From Gammaproteobacteria bacterium UBA3067 (GTDB taxonomy: Bacteria > Pseudomonadota > Gammaproteobacteria > Pseudomonadales > UBA3067), in the NCBI GenBank assembly GCA_002366835.1, contig DFBZ01000127.1, positions 1 through 24,332 of the forward strand: 24,332 nt of DNA, read 5' to 3'. Made by a program: the position numbers and the translations under genes. Within the stretch, counting starts at the first letter, position 1; each line of letters starts with the position of its first letter. The notes under the pieces were generated by a model that searched no databases, was not told where the DNA came from, and worked only from the letters and a program-made list of their open reading frames with translations. Below are positions 1 through 7,521 of this stretch, piece after piece.

Positions 1-83
1 AGAGCGCGAATCTTACATTACACAGCAAACCTTTTCAAGATCAGCGAGCGTCTTTTTCACGTCCGATTCAGCATAGCCGTAAA

Positions 84-1271
84 TCAGGGAAGATGCGGCC
101 TTTCAAGATACTCATGGGACTGCATCTCCAAAAGACGGCTTTTGGTGCGCCTAAATTCAAAGTCGAGCTGCCCTTTGATATAAAGCTCTTCAATATCATA
201 GGCCGCCGAAATAATCAGCTTTACGTTACGGTCATAAAATTCATCGACCAAATTGATAAACCGGCGCGCCTGGTCGTCATTTCTACCACTAAACTGGGGC
301 ACACCACCCACCAGAACCGCGCCAAAAATACGCGCTAGCTCTATGTAGTCATTCTGACTGCGAGGCCCGTCGCACAAGGCATCAAACTCACACCATAACA
401 CACCATCTGCCCATCGCACCGTTTCAATCGGCCGCCCTTCAATCTCTATACTCTGCCCTATCACTCCATGCTCAGGAGCCAGAGCAACAAAGCTTTCCGA
501 CAGGCTTTCATTTGCCGATTGATCCAAAGGGAAATGATAGATCTCTGCTCTTTCTAAGACGCGCAGTCGGTAATCAATGCCGCCATCGAGATTAAAAATC
601 TGCTGGTGGCGCTGAAGCAAGGCAATGGCGGGTAAAAACCGTTCACGCTGAAGCCCGTTTTCATACAAACCTTCCGGCGGAATATTTGAAGTCGCCACCA
701 GTAGTACGCCCTCTTTAAAAATCGCGTCCAACACCCCTGCCAGAATCATGGCATCGGTAATATCGGTGACAAAAAACTCGTCGAAACAGATGATATCCAC
801 TTCACTCGCCAGACGGCGACCGATGATTTTGAGCGGGTCCTGCTGGCCCTGCAGGGCTTTTAAGTCACCATGCACACGGTGCATAAATCGGTGAAAGTGG
901 ATGCGCAGCTTTCTTTCGCCCGGCAGACACTCGTAAAAGGTATCCATCAGAAAGGTCTTGCCGCGCCCCACGCCTCCCCAGAAATATAAGCCCTGTACCG
1001 AAGGTTCGACCGAGGGCTGCTTGACGGCAACAGACCTATTCGCCGCTAATCGGGAAAAAAAGCCCCGCGAGCGTTTCACCGGTGAAGCTGCTGCGGTTTT
1101 TTTTGCTTTATTATGCTGACCGCTGAGGATGTTGTCATACAAACCCTGCAACATTCCAATGGCCTGGGCCTGCGCAGGATCTTTTTGAAAGTCATCTCGC
1201 TGCAATGCCAGTTGGTAGCAGCTTTCCGGCGTTGGGTGATCGCCAAGCGACGAAGGATCTTGATAGGTCAT
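84..1271 (-). CDS. zapE: cell division protein ZapE (AFG1-like P-loop ATPase)
   Basis: ZapE is a cytoplasmic P-loop ATPase of the AFG1 family that acts at the division ring in proteobacteria under stress. The 395-residue product has a textbook Walker A, GGVGRGKT, at about residues 99-106, followed by FLMD as usual in this family. Walker B is at about 160-165 (IICFDE), and the C-terminus ends in the family's usual LLEMQSHEYL stretch, so the protein is complete. It is slightly long because of a basic, low-complexity insert at about residues 52-90 (rich in K, A, S, R), ahead of the ATPase core. The start is an ATG with only a weak ribosome site. It is transcribed alone on the minus strand, 80 bp after the hydrolase gene that precedes it in the direction of transcription. 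Family assignment is firm; the exact start is less so. Confidence 0.93.
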   Translation of the reverse strand: MTYQDPSSLGDHPTPESCYQLALQRDDFQKDPAQAQAIGMLQGLYDNILSGQHNKAKKTAAASPVKRSRGFFSRLAANRSVAVKQPSVEPSVQGLYFWGGVGRGKTFLMDTFYECLPGERKLRIHFHRFMHRVHGDLKALQGQQDPLKIIGRRLASEVDIICFDEFFVTDITDAMILAGVLDAIFKEGVLLVATSNIPPEGLYENGLQRERFLPAIALLQRHQQIFNLDGGIDYRLRVLERAEIYHFPLDQSANESLSESFVALAPEHGVIGQSIEIEGRPIETVRWADGVLWCEFDALCDGPRSQNDYIELARIFGAVLVGGVPQFSGRNDDQARRFINLVDEFYDRNVKLIISAAYDIEELYIKGQLDFEFRRTKSRLLEMQSHEYLERPHLP

Positions 1272-1351
1272 GAACTAATAATGCTCTTGTCTGACTAAAA
1301 TGGAACGAGGGCGCACTCTATATGGCCGCCGAGCTATTGGCAATACTCGAC

Positions 1352-2011
1352 TCACCCAAGCTCAAGGTCTTCAAACACCAGCTCTTTCAACCTTCCTAAA
1401 TGACCATGAAAAAAATGTGTCGCCTCAGGTAAAAAGTGCTGCCGTAACGGCGCAGATACGCTTAAAGCATCTGCCCAGTCACGCACTTTTAATACAGGCA
1501 CAAGCTCATCTTTCTCTCCCATAATAATTGACACGGGAGCGTCGAGGCGCTGAATTGCCTCCATATTAAAATGATGCACTGGCGGCGCCACTAGAATCAG
1601 ATGCGCCAAAGGCAGATGGTGTTCTCGGGCAGCATAGGAAGCGGCAACAAACGCGCCGAAGGAGAAGCCTGCCAAATAAATAGGCTTTTCGGGAAACGTG
1701 CTCGAGAGCCAGTTGATAATTTCCACCAAATCATCAACCTCCCCCTTGCCATTATCATGCACGCCTTCACTCTTCCCCACTCCACGGAAATTAAAGCGCA
1801 ATGCATTAATTCCAGCCGACTTAAAAGCCCGCCAAAGCGTATGCACTACCTTATTGTCCATGGTGCCGCCAAATAACGGATGAGGATGACAAATAACCGC
1901 TACACCCTTTACTTGGTCAGCAGGAGAGCCAAAAGTAGCGCATTCCACATCTCGACCACTCAAGGACAGCACCAGTCTTTTATCTCCAAGTGGAAAATCT
2001 TCCTTCACCAT
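1352..2011 (-). CDS. alpha/beta hydrolase (COG2945-type predicted hydrolase)
   Basis: A small cytoplasmic alpha/beta-hydrolase of 219 residues with no lid insertion. An early HPHPLFGGTMDNK segment (about residue 42) supplies the oxyanion region typical of the COG2945 group. It is followed by RFNFRGVGKSEG, the nucleophile elbow GFSFG with Ser near residue 117, an acidic residue in GEKDELVP, and a C-terminal catalytic His in EATHFFHGHL. Substrate is unknown for this group; an esterase or acyl hydrolase is most likely. I chose ATG at 2011 because AGG lies 5 bases upstream of it; a GTG two codons earlier would also be open but has no spaced ribosome site. It lies between zapE and the kinase-fold gene on the same strand, with a hairpin separating it from the latter. 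Confidence 0.85.
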   Translation of the reverse strand: MVKEDFPLGDKRLVLSLSGRDVECATFGSPADQVKGVAVICHPHPLFGGTMDNKVVHTLWRAFKSAGINALRFNFRGVGKSEGVHDNGKGEVDDLVEIINWLSSTFPEKPIYLAGFSFGAFVAASYAAREHHLPLAHLILVAPPVHHFNMEAIQRLDAPVSIIMGEKDELVPVLKVRDWADALSVSAPLRQHFLPEATHFFHGHLGRLKELVFEDLELG

Positions 2012-2050
2012 AGTCACCTATTATCTAGTTTTAGAAAAAGAGGAATTTTG

Positions 2051-2066
2051 AGGGGTGCACACCCCT
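2051..2066 (-). terminator. hairpin, possible terminator after the kinase-fold gene
   Basis: Arms AGGGGTG and CACCCCT are perfectly complementary around a 2-base centre. It lies 15 bp past the stop of the kinase-fold gene on the minus strand, where it is followed by a loose T-rich tail (TTCCTCTTTTT). The delayed T-run makes it a weak Rho-independent terminator call. A regulatory palindrome ahead of the hydrolase gene is the alternative. Confidence 0.4.
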
Positions 2067-2081
2067 AGAGTAAAGACTTGA

Positions 2082-3041
2082 TTAATCTAGCGCAGGTAAT
2101 CGCTGCAAACACTCGCTCGCACTTGAGGGACGTACGCTGACATCAGGGTGAAGCAAGTCCGCTATCAAAGCGGAGATTTGTTCTGAACCACACTCCCGTA
2201 AAAAGTCTTTCGACACAGGCTTTAACTCTGACGCAAAAACCACTTGTTCTTCTGGCGTAGCCCCCGTATTCCAGGCTTTTCCGCTTAGCAACTCGTAAAA
2301 AGCCACGCCTAACTGGTAAAGGTCACTGCGCTCATCCCAAGCCTCTTGCCGCGCTTGCTCAGGAGAACAATAACGCGGATCAATAACCCAGCGATAATCA
2401 TTCTCAAGCACCCTATCCTTTCGGTAAGCACAGCCGAAATCAATCAGACTCACCTCATGCTCAGGCGTCAGTAAAAGCGAACGCAAACCAACATAACCAT
2501 GTACGACACAGTTCATTTGCTCGTGAAGATAACGCAGCTGTTGCAGAACCTTCTTCATCAATTCAGGCGCCAAGGCGCTGACTAGCTCTGGCGGGTATAA
2601 CTCTTTCTCTTTCAGTAAGCGGGTCAGCGGAACCCCATCGATATAGTCGTAGGCATAATATGGTAGGCCCGCCAACTCTCCCTTAAATTGCACACGCGGC
2701 AATTGAGGGTGCAGGAAATCCCCTACAATTTCGACCTCCTGCCTAAAGTGCTCCCGTATCGGCCGCTTATTTTTCCATCGGGGATGCATGCGCTTGATGG
2801 CAACACGTGCAAGAGCTTGATCTTGTTCAGTGGCTGGCACAGGCTCTGCACTAAACGTTTGCGAGTAGGCGCTCTCGCCCACACATTTCAGCAAGTAGTC
2901 ACCTTTTTCTGTGGACAACAGAGTGTCATCCAAGCCTTCTCCATTGAGGAAAGCACCATCACGTTCAGGGGCTTGCCCCACAGCTTGTACAAATTGCTTT
3001 CTCAGGCTCTGAAAGACCTTGCTCACATTCTTGGCTGCCAT
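2082..3041 (-). CDS. protein-kinase fold protein, probable pseudokinase
   Basis: A 319-residue soluble Hanks-type kinase domain without an attached sensor. Visible landmarks are a degenerate glycine loop (about 53-63), VAIK with Lys83, an alpha-C Glu in RQEVEI (about 102-104), DFG at 201-203, SPE at 226-228 and Asp240 in the F-helix (ERSDLYQLG). The catalytic loop is abnormal: where active bacterial kinases read H-[RG]-D-x-K-P-x-N, this reads HGYVGLRSLLL at 181-191. The catalytic Asp, the following Lys and the metal-binding Asn are all replaced. Nucleotide binding may remain (Lys83 and DFG), but phosphotransfer by the normal mechanism is unlikely. It is divergent from the panE-like gene, sharing a 63-bp intergenic promoter region. 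Its role is not known; a scaffold or ligand-binding pseudokinase is inferred. Confidence 0.82.
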   Translation of the reverse strand: MAAKNVSKVFQSLRKQFVQAVGQAPERDGAFLNGEGLDDTLLSTEKGDYLLKCVGESAYSQTFSAEPVPATEQDQALARVAIKRMHPRWKNKRPIREHFRQEVEIVGDFLHPQLPRVQFKGELAGLPYYAYDYIDGVPLTRLLKEKELYPPELVSALAPELMKKVLQQLRYLHEQMNCVVHGYVGLRSLLLTPEHEVSLIDFGCAYRKDRVLENDYRWVIDPRYCSPEQARQEAWDERSDLYQLGVAFYELLSGKAWNTGATPEEQVVFASELKPVSKDFLRECGSEQISALIADLLHPDVSVRPSSASECLQRLPALD

Positions 3042-3104
3042 TAATTCTGCAAACTCCTATAATCCGCTCACACTGCTTTATTCCAGTATAGACGACTGAC
3101 ATTT

Positions 3105-4073
3105 ATGACTTTGGGAAAAAAACATCCTGGCCTTTGGGCGATTTTAGGACTCGGTAGTATCGGCAGCCTGTGGGCCGGTCGCTTCCTAGACAAAAACATT
3201 CCCGTTGAATTACTGTTTAAAAACCAAACGCGACTGGAAGCAATAAAAAATAATGGTTTGACGATTCACCAAGATAAAGAATCTGTCACACACCACCCCG
3301 AAGACTTGCACACCTGCGATAGCCCAGGCGCGCCTATCCACAATTTAATTATCACCACCAAAGCCCAACAAACCCTGCCTGCCTTGCACACCTTGGCCCA
3401 CCGTATCAACACAAACACCACCCTCATCTTGCTACAAAATGGCATGGGCGTAGCGCAAGAGATTCAAAAGCAACTGCCTCACAACCCTCTTTTTCTTGGT
3501 ATCACCACAGAAGGGGCCTATCGCACTGCCCCCCACACCGTTGTTTATGCCGGAAAAGGCGACACTTGGGTTGGCTCTGCAAACATGCAAAAACTGGCGG
3601 CCTTGCACACGCTGCAGGCCATCAACCAACACTGCTTCTGGGATGAAAACATCCACCCCCGCCTATGGCAAAAATTCGCGATTAACTGTGCCATCAACGG
3701 CTTAACCGTTCTATTTCAGTGTAAAAACGGCGAACTTTTGCAAAACAAACAAGCCTGTGAACAAATGGCGAAGATCTGCCTGGAAATAGAAAACGTGTTA
3801 AACAAAAAAGGCATACAGCTGTCTGAATCCTTACTGAAAACCGCCTCCAATATTGCTGAAAGAACATCAGACAACTACAGCTCCATGCTGCAAGACTTCC
3901 GCGCCCAGCGAGACCTTGAGCTCGATTACCTCAATGCCTACCTATGCCGAGAAGCAGCTCGCCTAAATGTCGAAACCCCGCACAATCAGGCCCTAGTGGA
4001 ATCCATCAAGCAACTCACCGAAGCTCGGCGCTCAGAGTCCACAAAACTAACCAACAAACCCCCGTTTACTTAA
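3105..4073 (+). CDS. panE: ketopantoate reductase family protein (2-dehydropantoate 2-reductase)
   Basis: This enzyme would reduce 2-dehydropantoate to pantoate with NADPH, a step of pantothenate and CoA synthesis. The 322-residue product starts with a Rossmann GLGSIG at residues 15-20 followed by WAG. It continues with TTKAQQ, the LLQNGMG loop, the TTEGAYR segment, the catalytic-lysine region LWQKFAINCAINGL, and a C-terminal helical domain with SSMLQDF and LDYLNAYL motifs, all in family order. It stands 80 bp upstream of cobU on the same strand and may be cotranscribed with the cobalamin genes, although no pathway link between them is established. PanE paralogues with other 2-keto acid substrates exist, so the exact substrate is inferred. 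Confidence 0.85.
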   Translation: MTLGKKHPGLWAILGLGSIGSLWAGRFLDKNIPVELLFKNQTRLEAIKNNGLTIHQDKESVTHHPEDLHTCDSPGAPIHNLIITTKAQQTLPALHTLAHRINTNTTLILLQNGMGVAQEIQKQLPHNPLFLGITTEGAYRTAPHTVVYAGKGDTWVGSANMQKLAALHTLQAINQHCFWDENIHPRLWQKFAINCAINGLTVLFQCKNGELLQNKQACEQMAKICLEIENVLNKKGIQLSESLLKTASNIAERTSDNYSSMLQDFRAQRDLELDYLNAYLCREAARLNVETPHNQALVESIKQLTEARRSESTKLTNKPPFT

Positions 4074-4153
4074 GCAGCCACTTTGAAGACAATAGCGGCC
4101 ATGACACCCCTACCTGACAAGCTCCCCCTGGCAAACTCCAAAAGAGACCAAGA

Positions 4154-4663
4154 ATGAAACAATTAATTCTCGGTGGCGCGCGCTCAGGAAAAAGCCGCTA
4201 CGCCGAACAACAGGCCATACAAAGTGGCAAAGAGGTTTACTACCTCGCCACGGCGACTGCGGGCGACCAAGAAATGTCAGCACGTATCCAGCGCCACCAG
4301 CAGCAGCGCCCATCGCACTGGCAGCTCATAGAAGAAGAGTTGTTTCTCGCTGAAACATTGAGTGCACATAATTCTACAGACTGCTGCATTCTGGTGGACT
4401 GTCTAACCCTGTGGGTAAGCAACCTTCTTTGTCACGAGAATACGCAGCTATTTGTTCAACAAAAGAACGCACTGCTGGAAACGCTTCCCCACTTGGCCTG
4501 CGATCTTATCTTCGTCAGTAACGAGGTGGGATTGGGGGTTATCCCCATGGGAGAGCTTAATCGTCGCTTTGTTGATGAAAGCGGCTCGCTACACCAAGAC
4601 CTCGCCCCCCTTTGTGAAAAGGTCTCCTTCGTGGCTGCCGGCCTTCCTCTTTCGCTTAAATAA
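4154..4663 (+). CDS. cobU: adenosylcobinamide kinase / adenosylcobinamide-phosphate guanylyltransferase
   Basis: A bifunctional enzyme of the cobalamin nucleotide-loop pathway: it phosphorylates adenosylcobinamide and then transfers GMP from GTP. The 169-residue protein has the family's usual length and all landmarks: P-loop GGARSGKS at residues 7-14, ATATAGDQEMSARIQRH with the GMP-accepting His at about 48, VDCLTLWVSNLL in the middle, and the C-terminal signature NEVGLGVIPMGELNRRFVDE. It is the first of four cob genes (cobU, cobT, cobC, cobS) in tight order. No cobalamin riboswitch or B12 box is visible in the 80 bp upstream. An AAGAGA stretch precedes the ATG. Confidence 0.96.
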   Translation: MKQLILGGARSGKSRYAEQQAIQSGKEVYYLATATAGDQEMSARIQRHQQQRPSHWQLIEEELFLAETLSAHNSTDCCILVDCLTLWVSNLLCHENTQLFVQQKNALLETLPHLACDLIFVSNEVGLGVIPMGELNRRFVDESGSLHQDLAPLCEKVSFVAAGLPLSLK

Positions 4664-4689
4664 TCCTTCCATATATTCAAGGAAATAGC

Positions 4690-5739
4690 ATGCCTACAAG
4701 CTGGCTGAACAATCCCATTCATAGCCCTAACCTGGTTTCTGCCGAACAAGCTGCTCAGAGGCAAGAACAACTGACAAAACCACCTGGCTCACTCGGCCGC
4801 TTGGAAGAGATTGCCATCACCCTCGCCACCCTGCAAGGCAACGAAAACCCCCGCATAGAGAACCCGAATATCGTCGTATTTGCCGCCGACCACGGCATTG
4901 CAGAGGAAGGCGTTTCTGCCTTCCCCCAGGTCGTTACCGGTGAAATGATCCGCAATTTCAGCCGTGGTGGCGCAGCGATTTCAGTACTGGCCAATACCCT
5001 GCAAGCACCACTCAAAGTGATCAACCTGGGCACAGCTCACCCCATCGAAGACTTACCCGGTGTCAGCCATCTGAATATCGCTGCCGGTACTGCCAACTTT
5101 GCAAAAGAAAGCGCCATGACAGACGAAACACTGGCGCAAGCGCTTCAGGCCGGGAAAGATGTGGTTGACGACATGAAAGCGGTGGATTTATTTATCGCTG
5201 GTGAAATGGGCATAGCCAACACCAGCAGCGCCACCGCCCTAGCTGCCGTCTTGTTAAACGAGGATGCCACGCTTATCGCCGGCCCCGGCACCGGCCTCAA
5301 TCCACAAGGTGTGCAGCACAAAGCCACCGTTATCAATGCGGCCATACAAAAGCATGGCCTTAACGCCATATCCAAGCCCCTTGAGGTACTAAAAACCCTA
5401 GGCGGGCTCGAAATTGCCGCCATTACAGGCGCTTATATACGCTGCGCCCAAAAAGGTATTCCTGTGCTGGTTGATGGTTTTATTAGCAGTGTTGCGGCCT
5501 TAGTGGCCAGTCGATTACAAGCAGACAGCCTTCCCTGGATGATTTTTTCACACCAGTCCGCCGAGCCCGGTCATTCGCGCATTCTGCAAGCCATGGATGC
5601 AAACCCCCTATTAAATCTGGGTATGCGCCTAGGAGAAGGCAGCGGCGCCGCAGTGGCCGTACCACTACTACAGAGCGCATGCACCCTGCACAGCAGTATG
5701 GCCACCTTTGTAGAAGCAGAAGTATCTGCAAGCAACTAA
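4690..5739 (+). CDS. cobT: nicotinate-nucleotide--dimethylbenzimidazole phosphoribosyltransferase
   Basis: CobT makes alpha-ribazole phosphate from nicotinate mononucleotide and a lower-ligand base such as dimethylbenzimidazole. The 349-residue product has the expected length. Seen in order are the N-terminal LTKPPGSLGRLEEIA, FAADHGIAEEGVSAFPQ, GGAAISVLA, GEMGIANTSSA, GPGTGL and, near the C-terminus (about residue 316), the RLGEGSGAA segment holding the catalytic Glu. A clear ribosome site (AAGGAA) lies 7 bases before the ATG, 27 bp after cobU, so the two are surely cotranscribed. Lower-ligand specificity cannot be read from the sequence. Confidence 0.96.
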   Translation: MPTSWLNNPIHSPNLVSAEQAAQRQEQLTKPPGSLGRLEEIAITLATLQGNENPRIENPNIVVFAADHGIAEEGVSAFPQVVTGEMIRNFSRGGAAISVLANTLQAPLKVINLGTAHPIEDLPGVSHLNIAAGTANFAKESAMTDETLAQALQAGKDVVDDMKAVDLFIAGEMGIANTSSATALAAVLLNEDATLIAGPGTGLNPQGVQHKATVINAAIQKHGLNAISKPLEVLKTLGGLEIAAITGAYIRCAQKGIPVLVDGFISSVAALVASRLQADSLPWMIFSHQSAEPGHSRILQAMDANPLLNLGMRLGEGSGAAVAVPLLQSACTLHSSMATFVEAEVSASN

Positions 5740-5766
5740 TCTCAAAGCCGAACCGGGGAAACAACA

Positions 5767-6414
5767 ATGCCACACAGCCATCGTAAAACCAGCATCGACC
5801 TGCTTCGTCACGGCGAAGTCGCAGCACCACCGGCATTTTTTGGTTCCACCGACATTGCTCTCAGCCCTTTGGGGATACAGCAAATGAAAGATGCAATTCG
5901 GCTCGAAACGCTGCAAAAAGCACAGGCACCCTGGGACCGTATTATCAGCTCACCCATGCAGCGCTGCTGGCGTTTTGCCGAACATGTTTCACAACAGCTC
6001 GATATTCCAATGGAAAAAGAAAATAACCTAAGGGAAATCCACTTCGGCCAATGGGACGGCCTCAGTGCAAAGGAAATCGAAGACCAAGACCCTGAAAGTT
6101 TTCAGCGTTACGTCGACAACCCCCTTGCGTGCACACCGCCTGAAGGAGAGAGTATTGCTTTATTTCGAAGCCGCATCACCTCCACGCTGGAGAAAATAAA
6201 ACAGTCCCACCTCGACCAACGCATTCTTCTTATCGCCCACAGCGGTGTGATTCGCAGCATACTCTGCGACGTATTAAACGCCCCCGCCACAACCCTGTTC
6301 GCCATCCACTGCCCCTATGCCAGCTTCAGCCAGATCGAACACTATTACCACCCTGAGCAACAAAGCGACCAACTTATCACCCTCAATAGCCGCTTGAGCC
6401 TGCCCAAACCATGA
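5767..6414 (+). CDS. cobC: alpha-ribazole phosphatase (histidine phosphatase family)
   Basis: CobC removes the phosphate from alpha-ribazole 5'-phosphate, or from the finished cobalamin phosphate, in the nucleotide-loop branch. The 215-residue protein is a histidine phosphatase: RHGE at residues 14-17 carries the phosphorylated His, SSPMQRC supplies a second Arg, REIHFGQWDGLS follows, and AHSGVIR holds the second catalytic His. The family contains many other small-molecule phosphatases. The cob name rests on its place between cobT (28 bp upstream) and cobS (4-bp overlap) together with the motif set. A GGGG run 8 bases before the ATG serves as ribosome site. Confidence 0.9.
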   Translation: MPHSHRKTSIDLLRHGEVAAPPAFFGSTDIALSPLGIQQMKDAIRLETLQKAQAPWDRIISSPMQRCWRFAEHVSQQLDIPMEKENNLREIHFGQWDGLSAKEIEDQDPESFQRYVDNPLACTPPEGESIALFRSRITSTLEKIKQSHLDQRILLIAHSGVIRSILCDVLNAPATTLFAIHCPYASFSQIEHYYHPEQQSDQLITLNSRLSLPKP

Positions 6415-7163
6415 CGCCCTTCTGGATCGCCCTGCAATTTCTCACCACCCTGCCCACCCCCCGAATTAACACCTACGGGGATAAAGAAATGGGCCAGTCG
6501 GTGCTTTTTTACCCGCTGGCAGGTCTTATTATCGGCCTGATTTTGGGGGTATTTTCTCTGCTTCTAGCGCAGTACAGCATCGATAATATCTACGGAGAAT
6601 TACTTAACGCAGGTCTGTTATTGGCACTATGGGTGGCGCTCACCGGAGCCCTACATATCGATGGCCTGGCTGATTGTGCTGATGCGTGGATGGGAGGACT
6701 GGGAGATAAAGAAAAAACCCTGAGCATTCTCAAAGACCCCACTAGCGGCCCCATTGCACTAACGGTAGTCATCTTGCTTTTACTTCTGAAATGGCTTTGT
6801 TTAAGTATTTTACTAAGCGCTACATCTAGCGCATATTTCTTATTGATACCCGCACTCAGCCGCTGCGGCTTATTGTTATTTTTTCTTACCCTGCCTTACG
6901 TGCGCGAAAAAGGCATTGCCGCCACCATGGCTAAAACACTGCCCCGACAAAGTGCTTTCGTGATCATCGCCCTCACCAGCAGCATGATGATTCTTTTCTA
7001 CCCAGCGGGCATTCTCTCCTTCATCGCACTTGGCCTGCTTTTCTGGCTATTTCACCAGAGCTTACTCCAACGGCTACAAGGATTTACCGGCGACACCCTC
7101 GGTGCCTGGGTAGAATGTTCTGAACTTATCCTGCTGCTCTGTGCTGTTTTCAGTCTGAGATAA
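6411..7163 (+). CDS. cobS: adenosylcobinamide-GDP ribazoletransferase (cobalamin synthase)
   Basis: CobS is the inner-membrane enzyme that joins adenosylcobinamide-GDP to alpha-ribazole to give adenosylcobalamin. The 250-residue product begins FWIALQFLTTLPTP, typical of the family, and carries the conserved loop GALHIDGLADCADAW (about 79-93) followed by KDPTSGP. Multiple hydrophobic helices follow, and the C-terminal GFTGDTLGA motif is present. The ATG overlaps the cobC stop (ATGA, 4 bp), indicating translational coupling. It closes the cob block; cbiB, cbiP and btuR homologues are not in the window, so corrin salvage or synthesis must be encoded elsewhere. Confidence 0.95.
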   Translation: MTPFWIALQFLTTLPTPRINTYGDKEMGQSVLFYPLAGLIIGLILGVFSLLLAQYSIDNIYGELLNAGLLLALWVALTGALHIDGLADCADAWMGGLGDKEKTLSILKDPTSGPIALTVVILLLLLKWLCLSILLSATSSAYFLLIPALSRCGLLLFFLTLPYVREKGIAATMAKTLPRQSAFVIIALTSSMMILFYPAGILSFIALGLLFWLFHQSLLQRLQGFTGDTLGAWVECSELILLLCAVFSLR

Positions 7164-7202
7164 AGTCTGCATGCCTCTATGGATTCGCCCAACACAAGTC
7201 GC

Positions 7203-7208
7203 TATAAT
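7203..7208 (+). promoter_or_regulatory. probable -10 element of the tRNA gene
   Basis: A perfect TATAAT is followed directly by a GC-rich discriminator (CGCCGCTCGG), the pattern of stringently controlled stable-RNA promoters. It lies 56 bp before the mature tRNA 5' end. No good -35 hexamer is seen at 17-bp spacing. Confidence 0.55.
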
Positions 7209-7263
7209 CGCCGCTCGGTCGGAACAGCTCATCCACACAGCACCTCCGACCGCCTGCCCTTAA

Positions 7264-7340
7264 GGGCCCGTAGCTCAGTTGGTTAGAGCAGTGGACTCAT
7301 AATCCATTGGTCGAGTGTTCGAATCACTCCGGGCCCACCA
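7264..7340 (+). tRNA. tRNA with CAT anticodon, probably tRNA-Ile2 (lysidine type)
   Basis: A full 77-nt cloverleaf with encoded CCA. The acceptor stem is GGGCCCG paired with CGGGCCC, the D-arm is GCTC/GAGC, the anticodon loop is CTCATAA with CAT at 7298-7300, and the T-arm is GAGTG-TTCGAAT-CACTC. CAT could be elongator Met or Ile2. The acceptor pairs C4-G69 and C5-G68, and the TTGGTCG stretch between the anticodon and T stems, match the E. coli ileX type recognised by TilS, so I favour Ile2. It stands alone and does not look like an integration site: no integrase or 3'-end repeat follows. Confidence 0.93.
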
Positions 7341-7521
7341 CCTTCCCGCAACACCGAAACACTTCCCCGAAGCAGCCTATCCATAAAAAACACGTCCAAA
7401 ACCAGTCCAACTTCCGAGCAAATTTTCACCGCCTTCATACCGCCTTAAAAAAAACGTAACCATACAGACATATCTTTATCTTACATTACTCGCGTTATTC
7501 AACCGCCCTCGGAGATAAGAT

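Noticed and set aside
1..83. Short minus-strand open frame of about 25 codons past the zapE stop
   Set aside because: It has no start codon of its own, and zapE already ends with the full family C-terminus, so it is neither a new gene nor a frameshifted zapE tail.
4074..4153. Cobalamin riboswitch before cobU
   Set aside because: A GCCACT stretch is present, but no B12 box or long paired structure fits in the 80 bp after the panE stop.
7264..7340. tRNA gene as attachment site of a genomic island
   Set aside because: No integrase nearby and no visible repeat of the tRNA 3' end in the window; the following gene is ordinary chromosomal cargo.
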